Below are positions 1 to 10,303 of a stretch of 64,000 nt of DNA, one piece after another. The stretch comes from Pinus tabuliformis. Taxonomy: Eukaryota > Streptophyta > Pinopsida > Pinales > Pinaceae. Position 1 is the stretch's first letter. The number at the start of each line of letters is the position of its first letter. The stretch covers positions 1,022,797,208 to 1,022,861,207 of the forward strand of contig CM062804.1 in assembly GCA_031772625.1 (NCBI GenBank). The letters run 5' to 3'. A model generated the notes under the pieces. It ran no database searches, was not told the origin of the DNA, and worked only from the letters and a program-made list of their open reading frames with translations. A program made the translations under genes and the position numbers.

Positions 1-300
1 TCTTTGATTTGCAACTTTAAGTCCAGGCAAGGAAGCGCGCTGATTCGTAGGATGGTATTCTTCACAGACAAAACACACTTCTAGGGAGTGCATTGGACAT
101 TCGTTCCTAGGATGCTTTCTAGTGCACCTAGGACAAAAGATGACCAAAGCCCTCTTGGCTTCTTCTTGCTTCTTTTGGATCCGCAAGGTATCCAGTTGCA
201 TGGCAAGAAACCGCCTCATATCACTCTTGAAATCTTCGATCTGATTTTCAAATTCATCTTCGGACAAGGTGTTGCTCCCAACATTTCTGCTTGTAGCCAT
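1..300 (-). CDS. Gag N-terminal part with zinc-knuckle-like motifs (partial, runs off the window)
   Basis: An open frame starts with ATG at 300-298 and stays open for 100 codons to the window edge. The N-terminal half is charged and probably helical (rich in E, D, K and Q). It is followed by two Cys/His clusters about 25 residues apart: CPRCTRKHPRNEC near residues 68-80 and a related CFVC...H cluster near residue 90. Such clusters bind zinc and nucleic acid in Gag nucleocapsid domains. The position, about 550 bp downstream of the primer site on the same strand, fits the first gene of the retroelement. I recognise the pattern as plant retrotransposon Gag, but the lineage is not certain from this piece. 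Confidence 0.6.
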   Translation of the reverse strand, partial: MATSRNVGSNTLSEDEFENQIEDFKSDMRRFLAMQLDTLRIQKKQEEAKRALVIFCPRCTRKHPRNECPMHSLEVCFVCEEYHPTNQRASLPGLKVANQR

Positions 301-847
301 TTGCTCCAGAGGAATGTTTCTTCTTCTTCTTCCCTTCAGGTTCTTCAAATATGTCTTACTGTCCACCTAAGGGTTCTTTAATCACAACCATCGAAGAAGA
401 GAGAATGTTGGTTGTGTGAAGCAGTGGGGGTGTTGTGCAATCATTTTTCTAACTTATCTCTACTCCTACAAGGCATGAAATGAAATCTTTTTGGTTGGTT
501 TTTGCTTTTTTCTACTTCTACCTGCAAAACTGAAATAGATTGAATCTGCAACTAACTATCTTGCTAAAATGAAAATGCGGAATTGAAATGAAAGCAGGAA
601 AGGACTAATCTATTTTGCTCAAATGAAATTGCAGGAATCAAATGCTAGTCTACGCTTGCGGAATTGAAATGTTAATCTACGCTTGTAGAAATGAAATTGC
701 GTAATTGAAATGCTAATCTATGAAAGCGGGAAATGCTAATCTACTTTTGCATAAACGAAATTGCATAATGGAAATGAAATCAACTACTTAGCAGAAGATT
801 GTAGTGGAAAATAGAAGAAAAGCGGCAATCACCAATACTCTGACGCT
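301..847 (-). other. Untranslated leader between primer site and gag
   Basis: This stretch has no convincing frame. On the plus strand it carries a loose run of short motifs of the type 'gcggaattgaaatg' and 'aatctac' spaced 20-40 bp apart (about 540-780), giving a degenerate simple-sequence look. Its position between the primer site and the gag ATG makes it the element's leader. Confidence 0.5.
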
Positions 848-865
848 TCCCCGGCAACGGCGCCA
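848..865 (-). other. Primer-binding site, tRNA-Asp type
   Basis: Read on the minus strand the site is TGGCGCCGTTGCCGGGGA, an 18-base complement of the 3' end of plant tRNA-Asp(GTC) including CCA. It sits six bases inside the end of the LTR. This priming site is established for Athila-type Ty3/gypsy elements. Confidence 0.85.
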
Positions 866-871
866 AAAAGA

Positions 872-2957
872 TGGTGGGCTCCAGTATTGTAGCAATAATG
901 CTACAACTCCTGGAGCTTCCTATCTCTAGTTTTATCAACCCGGTAGTTCGTAACAAACTTGGAAGCGACGGTGCTGTATGCACAAGTACTAGCTCTTGTC
1001 ACAGCTGTCACTTGGTCAGCTGGCACAAGTCTGCTAGGGATCAAGCCAACTTCTATATGTTCTCAGAAGAAGCTTTCTAAATGATGGACGAAGGCTATCT
1101 CAAAGGAAATTGACCTACTTTGCAATAAAGAACTGAAAGCCAACAAAACAGGGAAACCCTAGTAAACCCTAATCTGACTAGTCTAATCTCTATGATGCAA
1201 TGGTGGGAGTGCAAACTTCTAGAAATGATGCCATTACTTCAAGTGATATGAGATGCATGAATTTAAGCTACTTCTACTGAAAAGAACATTGTTTTTGGAT
1301 TTTTGCTTAAGTGGTTGGAGTTATTACGATTTTTTTTCTTATTAGGGTTTGACTGTGCAGGGGTAGTTCGAAGGAAAGAAAGCTTGGGAAAGGTCAGGAG
1401 GACTAGGAGAGGTTCCAGAGGATCCAAAACATCATTCCGTAGAAGTCCACAATGTTCAGGTCCTTGGCAACCGAGGTTACAGGTTTCTATAGGATGTCTG
1501 CAGGGGATCCTACAAGAAGCTTGGGATTTCTACAGGAAGTCTGCTAACTTCTACAGGATGTTCTGTGGTTGGAGTTTTTGGGTGATGGAGGAGTGGAGGA
1601 GTTGTATGGGTGGATAGGTAGAATTGAAAAGGGCTTATGATGGCTCAGGGATAGAGATATGAGATGAGGAAAGAGTGCTTGCAGCTAGTTGGAGAATGGA
1701 AGGGTGGAAGAAATGAAAAGTCCAAAAAGATGGAGCTACGTGAACAGTGGAAGTGCTGGAAGGTAAACGATCTGAACAGAGGTTGGGTAGGTGGCTTTAG
1801 ACGCGGTTGAGAAGAAGAAGAAGATAATAGAGTGATGCAACGGAGTGTAAAGGAAACAAATCTGCAAAAAACCGAGAATTCATCAATTTATCCTAACTGT
1901 GTTATTGAATCAACGAACAACAATGTATACTTCAGAGAAAAATCGTGCATGGAGTTGGAATGAGGAAATACTTCTCAAGATCAGAATGCATGTATGGATC
2001 TACAATTGAAATGACTATGTTGCAGCTTGAATGAAAGTGTATGACTGCGTTTTTTGTGGCTGGTACGGTCTACACTTCCAATCTCTAAACAGAGATGGCA
2101 GTGAGTGCACTGTTAGACTTTTCTTGGTGCTCTAATGAATGTTGATCCTCCTACTCTAATCTAAGCAACTAAAAGCACTTGAACCATAAACTAATCCTAC
2201 TCAATCACATAAAAGAAATCAAATCAGCAGACTGTAATTTCTAAATGCATGTCAAAACAGAGGAATAAAGTGCTGAAAAGAAAGACAAGTAACAATACAA
2301 GGAAGAGGAGGTCTATTGCTCTCAGGTTGGGCCCTAACCTGAGAGCTATAGCTCCCTTAAAAACTCAGAATTGAATCAAAAGCTGCCTATCTTTATTGAA
2401 TAATCATGAGTCTAATGACATGCCAAAACTAGCTTACAAAGAGCAAAAACCGAGCTGTAGCTCGTGCTTAGACATTGCAACAGTAGTTCAAAATTTCAAA
2501 AAGCTCCTATCAAAGGCCAAGGCCTTAATATTTATACATGATGAGGGTCCAGCTGGCTTCCTCAATACGTGGAGCTTGGCTGTCCAACTGATAGTTAAAC
2601 TGTTGTTCCTGTAGAACCCGTTGGTTGCCTTTAAGCTCGGTGGGGAGAGCTGTTGGAGCTCGGAGTTAGGGTGGAGATCACGAGGGAGGTTATTTAAGGC
2701 TGTAGACAACCTCCCTATAAACCTACAATTCCACCTTTGTTGTCTCCTTGTCTCCTTCTGCGTGGTCTTTGCTCCCTTTAATGCCAAAAAACCTGAAATC
2801 ATCATGTATTAGCCACATAGATATAATCCCTGCTCTTCTTCCTACAAATAACACGAATATACCAAGAAATGAATTCATAAGTGATAAAAGATGAAGGGTT
2901 GAGCAAGGTAAGTAGGCCAAATGAGCCCAATTTGTTACCAAAAATTGGGGCTCATCA
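872..2957 (-). repeat. 5' LTR of the minus-strand Ty3/gypsy element (2086 bp)
   Basis: On the minus strand the LTR begins TGATGAGCCCC at 2957 and ends GGAGCCCACCA at 872, a TG...CA pair with loosely inverted termini (TGATGAGCCC against TGGTGGGCTC). The inner end is fixed by the primer site six bases away. The outer end is set only by the TG dinucleotide and the inverted match, because the partner LTR is not in view. Small open frames inside (for example at 2488-2805) have no recognisable content and are not called. Confidence 0.65.
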
Positions 2958-3235
2958 GTAGTCTATCAGATTTATAGCTCAGATTTATGGTGGGACCATT
3001 CAAACAATAAAATCTTTGCAAAAAACTTACAATCCATGGACTATAAATAAATTATCTAGTGAGATTATAAATAAATCGTGGACTATAAATAAATCATCTA
3101 GAGAAAATACAAAAAATTTATGCAGTGATTATACTTCATTAAAAGTCAAACTTTCTAGAGAAACTACAAATTTTTTTATCAATAGGAATATCTCAATACA
3201 TAGATCCTCTATTAAACATAAACTAGAAGAATTTT

Positions 3236-4665
3236 CAAAGCTCAAGAATCCTTCTTGACTTTGTATATATCCATATCTCATATACTGCATGCCAATCAAC
3301 ATTAGATGATTCAAGTCCATTCAAAGATACTCCCATTAGAGCATCTAGTGTATCCAACCCAAGCCTCGATTTTCTAATGTCCTTGATGATGTTTTGCTTA
3401 GAAAATCCCCTTTCACAATCCACTGTACTTGCAGGAATAGTGAGGACAGCTTGCCATAATTTCATCATATTAGGATAGGTTTTGTGCCATTGTTTTGTGT
3501 TACAAAAGACTTTCCATGCTTCTTTCATAGAAAACCCCTCACAAGCCAGATTTAATGAATCAACAAAAGGGTGCAAATCTCTTTTACAAGATTTAACATC
3601 AAATAAAGCTACAAATCCAACATCACTTGATACGGTATGTTGTAAATGTTGAAAAAGCTATAAAAACCAACGCTCTGAATTTTTCTCACGACTACGACAC
3701 TCTTCTAAATAATAACAAGGGATGAACAATTTCGCTGCATTGAAAAGATGAAGGTCTGGAAATCTTTCATTCAAAGAGTCTATGAGAGTCTCTTTATAAC
3801 CTTCAGTGAGTTGCTGACAACTCTCTTGTGTACCTTCAATACAAGGTTTAATAGATTGTTTCCTTGCTTCATTGGATTCAATATCCATGGCTGAGATAGA
3901 GATGTATTGTAACTCATGTCTATATAAAACTTTCCCTTAATCTTTAATATCAATGTATCCATTTTGAGAATCATTTAAAAGCTTTGAAAGATAAGTTGTG
4001 CCTTTTGCAAATGTCTCTTTCCTCGAAAACCATCTAGATAATGTGCTTATAGTTACTTCAGGAGCCAGCCCAATAGTTGTAATGTCTACATTTTCTTCTT
4101 GAAAAGTCACATTCAACTTGTTCAATTCCCCTAGCACATCAGCAAGCATATGTAAACAAAACTGGATAGAATATATTCTCGTCTTATCATACCAAGATGA
4201 AGTTTTTTTTTCATTTTTCCAAAAAGTTAAAATTGTTGGCATAAGCTTCACAAGCCTTATAATAACTTCCCCCCTGATAACCATCTCACTGAATGTATTT
4301 TTAGAACATCAAGAACATCAATTTGCATGACTCTAAGCAAATCATTAAGTTCGCTATTTCTCTTTGGAGAGTTTTGAACCCATGAATCCACTTTGTTTGC
4401 AATTTTTTCAACAAATAATAACTCAGGGAATTTCTTAGAAGCATCTGCTGCCGCTAAAGAATCACGATGAGCCACACAATGAACTGTAATAAGGTTTGGA
4501 TTGTTTTTTTTCAAAAATGAAACAAAGCCATTTTCATGTCCAATCATTGTTGAAGCTCCCTCTATAGAAACAACTATCAAATCTTTATATTCAAAGCCTC
4601 TAACATCTATTAATTGATTGACACTATCATATATTGTTTTGATCTCATTGCAACCAAGAAATCAA
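3236..4665 (-). pseudogene. hAT-superfamily transposase, decayed and truncated
   Basis: Minus-strand frames together cover the middle and C-terminal parts of a hAT transposase of the ZNF862/KIAA1586-like type. Near 4470-4550 is an RNase H-fold stretch with 'TVHCVAHR' after an ASTMIGHENG segment. Near 3370-3470 is the C-terminal dimerisation signature 'IPASTVDCERGFS' followed by the conserved R-LG-LD-L pattern. The N-terminal third, including any BED zinc finger, is not present to the right of 4665. The gene is broken: the first part (about 4665-4257) and the rest (4284-3236) lie in different frames, and the second frame has two in-frame stops, near 3937 and 3658. Terminal inverted repeats were not found, so the element's ends are unknown. 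Confidence 0.75.
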
Positions 4666-6089
4666 AAACATAAAATAGTTAAATATCAACTAAGCGACGA
4701 TGTGAGAATCCCTGCAGGCTGCAATCGAGGATTTCGGGAAAACAGAAGACCTGTCGTTAGGGTTTGTCGTTACGTGTTGAGCCATGTGAACTTGGGAGTA
4801 CTCAACAGTAAACCTTATGAACAAGGAAACACCATTATGAGATTGGACGGATTGCTCGGAATTAAGATTTGGATGGATTGCTCTGAATTATGAGCGGAGG
4901 ATGGAGTGAATTTATAGTTCTCAGGAGTCGGCGCAGGCCTGCAATTCGACGTTCTAAATAAAAATTCTGAAACGTGAACAGTGATTGGTAAAAAGAATTT
5001 TGAATCCATTGTTTGACTTAATTCATAAATTTTAGTAGCTGATTTAGAGGTGCAGGAGGTTGAAGCCAAAACTATAGATCTATATTGATCCCTATTACCG
5101 ACTTAATTTCATGGTTATTAAATTCAGCGTTCTTGTCTGACTCCATTAAATACTCATCCCTAATTAATTTCACGATGATTAAATTCAATTTTCTTCTCTT
5201 ACTTCATTGGTCAAGGAGGATAAGAACCCACCGTAAAATTTATTAACAAACCAAAAAATTTATATTCATCTTCGGAAAGGTAATTCTTAATTTCAATGTT
5301 GAGATGGAATCTGCACTTCAACTTCACCTTAATGTAACTTAGTTTTAGTCGTTGGGAACTTTAAAGGTCATAATACGCGGGTACCCATAACAGAATTTTT
5401 TTCTCTGGTATATATCAAAACAAAATGAATGTTAAAGGGCCAGTTAGGCTTCACCTGTGACCCAACTTTCATATTGGAGCTGGGTTTAAAGGTCATAATA
5501 TGCGGGTACCCATAACATTTATCTATAGTTGTGGGCGTTGGAAGCCAACTCCATGTCTCCTCGCTTAGACTGTTAACGGCTATAGCCTATATCCATACAT
5601 CTTCCAGATGTGAAGCACATGCAATCCCCCACACCTACGCACTCAAACGAATCAAAATACGAATTCCTCTGAAAAACTTGGCACAACAATGAAGGCATCC
5701 TCGCAAATTGAAACCCTTTTCTTTGAAAAATTTCTATTTTGCACTTGTTTTCATGGCGTTAATATTTAAGGAGTTTTTCAAGGTAATATGACAAAAAAAA
5801 TCACCATATTTGGTAAATTGGTAGTCAACGCGTATCTGTAATGGTTTGGTGCTTTATCCAAAAAGGTTTTTACCATTAAAATGTCGCTGACACATGATTG
5901 CTCTGATTCATTCAGATCCGAGCAGAGTTTGAAGAATTGTAGTCACTGGTCAGTTAAATGCGCAATGGCAGCCTACTTGGAGATTGGAAATGGTTGGCAC
6001 TGGGCAGAGCCCACGCATTTCATTTACATCAACAACAACAACATGTGACGCACAATAACCAAGACTAAGAAACAACACAGTGACACACT
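4666..6089. other. Unassigned DNA with one short direct repeat
   Basis: No coherent gene is visible. The only structure I see is a 32-bp direct repeat (5361-5392 and 5486-5517), listed separately. The stretch near 4690-4760 is richer in G+C than its surroundings and may belong to a different repeat from the hAT remnant. Confidence 0.4.
5361..5517. repeat. 32-bp direct repeat containing GGGTACCC palindrome
   Basis: Two copies (5361-5392 and 5486-5517) differ at a single position (ACGCGG against ATGCGG) and start 125 bp apart. Each includes the perfect palindrome GGGTACCC and is followed by ATAACA. They could be the remains of short terminal repeats or a chance-amplified motif. No element boundary such as a target duplication could be confirmed. 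Confidence 0.7.
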
Positions 6090-6247
6090 ACTAATATTTG
6101 GGATAAGATTGATGAAGTTCAAGAAACAGAGCACTAGTATTTGGGTATTCAAATACAATTTATATTTTACTAATATTTGGGATAAGATTGATGAAGTTCA
6201 GGAAATAGAGCACTCGTATTTGGGTACTCAAATACAATTTATATTTT
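6090..6247. repeat. 79-bp tandem duplication (two copies)
   Basis: The units 6090-6168 and 6169-6247 are head to tail with only a few substitutions. The unit length is not a multiple of three, so the frame crossing it (6109-6381) is not under protein-level constraint and is not called as a gene. Confidence 0.85.
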
Positions 6248-8372
6248 ACAACGTAAGGGAATTTAAAAAGAAGATTACCAGAAAATGGTTTTATAATATT
6301 TGTTTCTGGACAGATGATATGCCTGCCTTATGTTTAGATGGAACAATTCTACCTGTTAAATTTATCACATTAACTGTCTAGGCATGCATTCTTTTTACAA
6401 AATAGAATGTACTTACCCTGTTTGTTGGTTTTTTGTTTATAGCTTGACATCCCCGTCTGAACTCCTCACTGTAATTGGTATCCAAGATCGTTGGCAATCC
6501 TTAACAGGGAACCCTCCGATACCTAAAATTCCTTCCTTCACATCTACTTCTTCATAATGAGGAGGAAATATCTCCCGCAATTGTTGTACTGTGTCACGCA
6601 TATATATATAAACTAGCAAAAGAATTTCTGAATCTCTCGAACCTGAGCTTCACCAAACTTGCCTAGGCACATACCAAGCATGAAATAAATGAATAGAAAA
6701 TGAATTTAAATGTTTCTTTAAGCTATATCCCTAATGACGTAAACCAATTTATGATCCATTGGAGGAATAAGCACTAGCAGATTGTAGTGGATTGCAATTT
6801 GCAAATTGCAAGTCTCGTCCGATTAAATTTGAGCGGCAGATTGTAGCTGGATAATCAATGGTAAGTACTAGGTAGTACGCAGTGGGATGGTGATGCATTT
6901 AAAGGCTTTTATTTTAAACTGCGTAACGCGTTGTGTACCAGTACTACTACTGCCAGCTGGTCCGGTGGTCCCAGACTCCCATACTCCCAGTGTCCAGACT
7001 CCTAAGAAATAAGGTACTCTAAATTTTTATGTTTAAACAATTGAAACAGACGTCGTTTTGACGGTTTGCAGGGGTGTATCACACGTCGGATTTGACGTGG
7101 AATTTTTTTCTGCTCCCGTCAAATACGTTCTTCAACCAAAAATACGTCCTGTGGGACGTCAAATTCCAGGGCTGGACTGCAGTCGTCCAGCGAGGTTTTT
7201 TAATGCTACTATGCTCACGGCTGAATAATGTATTTGTACTTATTTCTATTATATTTATGACTCAATAGCCTTAAATATATTAGTTACGTTGGTAATGGAA
7301 GCGGTACGGAGGCCATCTTGCATGGCTAAATATTAATAAATGAAATAAAAATGATGTCATCAATTTGAATGGTACGTTGTTATACTGACTACGGTTGGTA
7401 AGACTAACCAGCGTTTTGTTCATGGCTTAAGTCGAGGTCATGAAATCCCTTTGTATATGGCTTCATGTTCCTCTTTAGGTTTTCATTAAACAAATGGCTA
7501 ACTTACTTTTAAAATAAAAATTAAAGGGGTTGCACAGTATTCTTTATCAGTTACATTAAATGAAAAATATTTTTTTTGTCATTATTACATTGTAACGTTA
7601 CATATTATTTAAAAATAATTATTTTTAATTCATAACAGAACTTTATTGTTGATGTTTAATTTTATTTTAAAAATATTTAATCAATGTAAAATTGAAAACA
7701 ATATATCTTACAATATCTACTTGTTATGAAGTATAATAGTAATAATAATAATTTTTGTTTTTTACTACTTAATACTAATCGTTTTATTAGAGAAATCTAC
7801 TCCATCGCTTCAACTTGCATAAACACTCATAACTAGATTGCACAAATTTACACTGATAACACAAATTTGCATTGTTTTCAACTTTTGGGAAAGCGATTTC
7901 TGCATTAAATAAATTTGATTGTATAAATATGAACCACATTTTCAAGGTAAACCACAACGTTTCTATCTCTACCATTTAATGTGAATCATCCCATTTTAGA
8001 AATCCCATCTCCACTAGTTAAACGTGTGCATGACATACTACTAGCCTTGTTGTACAAATAAAACTGAACCTTTTTATCATGCACATGAAATAACGTGCCC
8101 TTTCCATCAACAAGTGGATCATGAGTAATGTTGGAACAATGAGTTTTTAAGTACAAATAAGCTAGATAGTTTCCCTTCCACATTAAAAAGTTTTAAGGGA
8201 GGGATGCCATTACTTGTGCGCCCTCCCATCCACCTCAGCTGCTGATGTGGAGACACCTTCCAACCTTGTACGACACCTGCCGAGTAGCTCCTGCCATGTG
8301 TTGTGGTGGGTAGGGGCATTTAAGTTTGCAGCTACCTCGACGTTTAGGGTTTCATTCTGTCTATTTTGTGTG
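6248..8372. other. Unassigned AT-rich DNA
   Basis: No recognisable gene or element. There are A+T-rich runs with homopolymer T tracts (7500-7790) and a short imperfect inverted pair around TTTGACGT/ACGTCAAA at about 7089-7165. Short minus-strand frames at 6437-6619 and 7986-8183 have no recognisable domain. Confidence 0.4.
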
Positions 8373-8942
8373 ATGTCTTCTCTACCCTATGTTGTTTTGT
8401 TCGGGTTCAATGTGTGGGCAATGTGCTCTGCTGACGATGGCTTGGGATGGCTCCAATACTGGTTTGCCTTGTCTGCCATTCTTGAGTTGCTCACTGGGCA
8501 AGGTTGCTTGCAGTGGTTCGATAGCAGTTTAAGGTTTATGGTGTGCTTGTTTAATTGCACCTGGCATTACTATATTCACACGTTCATTTCTCGTTCAGGG
8601 CTTGGGGTTTTGTTGCTTTACCTATTTCGAGGGGGCTTTAACTTTGCTACTGTTGCTAAACGCTCTGCATCGTTGGGGGTTTACAAATGTCATTGTTGTT
8701 GTTCGTTCTACACCGTCGAGGATTTACAAATACCTTGGTCATTGTTTCATTCTTGTGGCCTATTGTTTGGGAAGGAGCCAGTGTTGTTCAAGAAGGAGCC
8801 AGTGCGAAATTCTAACCAGTTCGAGGTCCATGAAGGTAAATTTCTAAATACATGGGTTTTTTTTCGAATTTCCTGTAATTTGTTTGTATGTTTTTTCCAA
8901 CTTCTAATTTTTTCATGTTTTACAAGTTTTAGTTGCAGGTAA
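8373..8942 (+). CDS. Unrecognised open frame, 189 codons, hydrophobic and Cys/Phe-rich
   Basis: The frame is open from 8214, but the first ATG is at 8373, giving 189 codons. The protein is rich in F, L, C and W, with several hydrophobic stretches near residues 8-60 and at the C-terminus. No family is recognised. Frames of this length are uncommon by chance here but possible. Just downstream a 'tgcag/gtaatt...ttgcag' pattern (about 8936-8960) resembles splice sites, so this could be an exon of a spliced transcript rather than a complete gene. The composition (T-rich codons) could also arise from non-coding T-rich DNA. I give it low weight. Confidence 0.2.
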   Translation: MSSLPYVVLFGFNVWAMCSADDGLGWLQYWFALSAILELLTGQGCLQWFDSSLRFMVCLFNCTWHYYIHTFISRSGLGVLLLYLFRGGFNFATVAKRSASLGVYKCHCCCSFYTVEDLQIPWSLFHSCGLLFGKEPVLFKKEPVRNSNQFEVHEGKFLNTWVFFRISCNLFVCFFQLLIFSCFTSFSCR

Positions 8943-9476
8943 TTTGTGTGGTTGTTGCAGAAAATGTATGGCGAGGTATGGGGGACATTTGGACACGGTG
9001 GTGGATTCTGTGTCTATCTAGTAGGATTCTAAATCCTACCAGCCACTGTGTTTTTCAACACCTAAACCTGTTGTTAGGATTTTTGTTCTTTTTGCTCTTG
9101 TTGCACTATTGTGTTTTTGAACACTTGAATTTTCTAGGAAATTAGCTCTTATTGCATGTTTTCTACATTTTCTTTTGATTGTTGTTATGATTTCTGTCAA
9201 TTCTTCTTTCTCTGTTACCCTCCCCTTACCCTCCCCTGAAGGTGAGTTGTTTTCTTAATTTTTTGGGCATTGTGTTTGATTTAATTTGACCCTAGGTTTA
9301 GCCCATGTACCCACTAAATCTCAGGTTATTTTTTGAGTCTAAGGTGTTTGATACACTTAGGAAGCTCCTCCGGTAGGCTACAATTTAATAAGTTGGGGCA
9401 ATAAACCCCCGTCCAGGGCAGGAACCTATAGCTAGAAGCTCCACTCAAAGGTGATGCGATTTAAGTAGGGTGTGAA
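8943..9476. other. Unassigned DNA before the tandem-repeat field
   Basis: No gene recognised. The last ~170 bp (about 9300-9476) has a higher G+C content with C-rich runs such as 'aaacccccgtccaggg' and leads directly into the first 246-bp repeat unit, so it may be the founding flank of that array. Confidence 0.35.
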
Positions 9477-10216
9477 GGGGTAGCCTCGACCCTATGGTCT
9501 GTTTTGGGATTAAAATGCTTTGTGGTTCATTTGATTTTTGTTGTTTAGACCTTCTTTGCCTTCAAACCTTATGTGGGAAATTGCTTTTTATGTGGTTTGA
9601 TTAGCTATGTAATGAATTTTGACATGAAAATCATCTCTGTGTTGTTTTTTGGATATTTGTATTGAACTGTTATAAGGGTTATCCAATTTGTATATGGTGG
9701 AGTTTACTTTCTATGATATCCAAGGGGTAGCCTCGACCCTATGGTCTGTTTTGGGATTGAAATGATTTGTGGTTCATCTGACTTATGTTGTTTAGACCTT
9801 CTTTGCCTTCAAATCTATGCGAGCAATTGTTTTTTCTATGGTTTGATTAGCTCTGTAATGAATTTTGATGCACAATTTATCTCTGTCTTGTTTTTTGGAT
9901 ATTTGGATTGAACTGTTAGAAGGGTTATTGGATTTGTATATGGTGGCATTTACTTTCTATGGTATCCAAGGGGTAGCCTTGACCCTATGGTCTGTTATGG
10001 GATTGAAATGCTCCGTGGTTCATCTGATTTGTGTTGTTTACACCTTCTTTGCCTTCAAATCTGATGTGAACAATTGTTTTTTTTTGTGGTATGATTAGCT
10101 ATGTAATGAATTTTGATACAGAAATCATCTCTGCGGTGTTTTTTGGATATTTGGATTGAATTGTTATAAGGGTAATTTGATTTTTATATGGTGGAGTTTA
10201 CTTTCTATAGTATCCA
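9477..10216. repeat. Tandem repeat, three units of about 246 bp
   Basis: Units start at 9477, 9724 and 9970, each opening with GGGGTAGCCT(C/T)GACCCTATGG and closing with a 'tttactttctat..tatcca' segment. Spacing is 247 and 246 bp. Divergence between units is roughly ten percent by eye, so this is an old local array. No frame runs through the units consistently. Confidence 0.9.
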
Positions 10217-10303
10217 GTGGAGGTCCTGAAAAAATCACGCAACTAATTACCCAACCTTATCAGTGTGAGATGGAAGACTATTTTTATTGCCAAATGTTTT
10301 TTT

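Larger units (their letters stand above)
1..2957 (-). mobile_element. Ty3/gypsy LTR retrotransposon, 5' part, Athila-like primer site
   Basis: This is the 5' end of an LTR element lying on the minus strand and leaving the window at the left edge. From right to left it shows an LTR (872-2957), a primer-binding site (848-865), an untranslated leader of about 550 bp and the start of a gag frame (300 to 1). The primer site matches the 3' end of plant tRNA-Asp, which is typical of Athila-type elements; the lineage is inferred from this alone. The partner LTR lies outside the window, so the target duplication and age cannot be judged. Confidence 0.75.

Noticed and set aside
3016-3258. 80-codon plus frame with INKS repeats
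   Set aside because: Low-complexity DNA at the end of the hAT remnant; no domain.
6109-6381. 90-codon plus frame across the 79-bp tandem duplication
   Set aside because: The duplication changes phase between units, so the protein is not repeated and no domain is seen.
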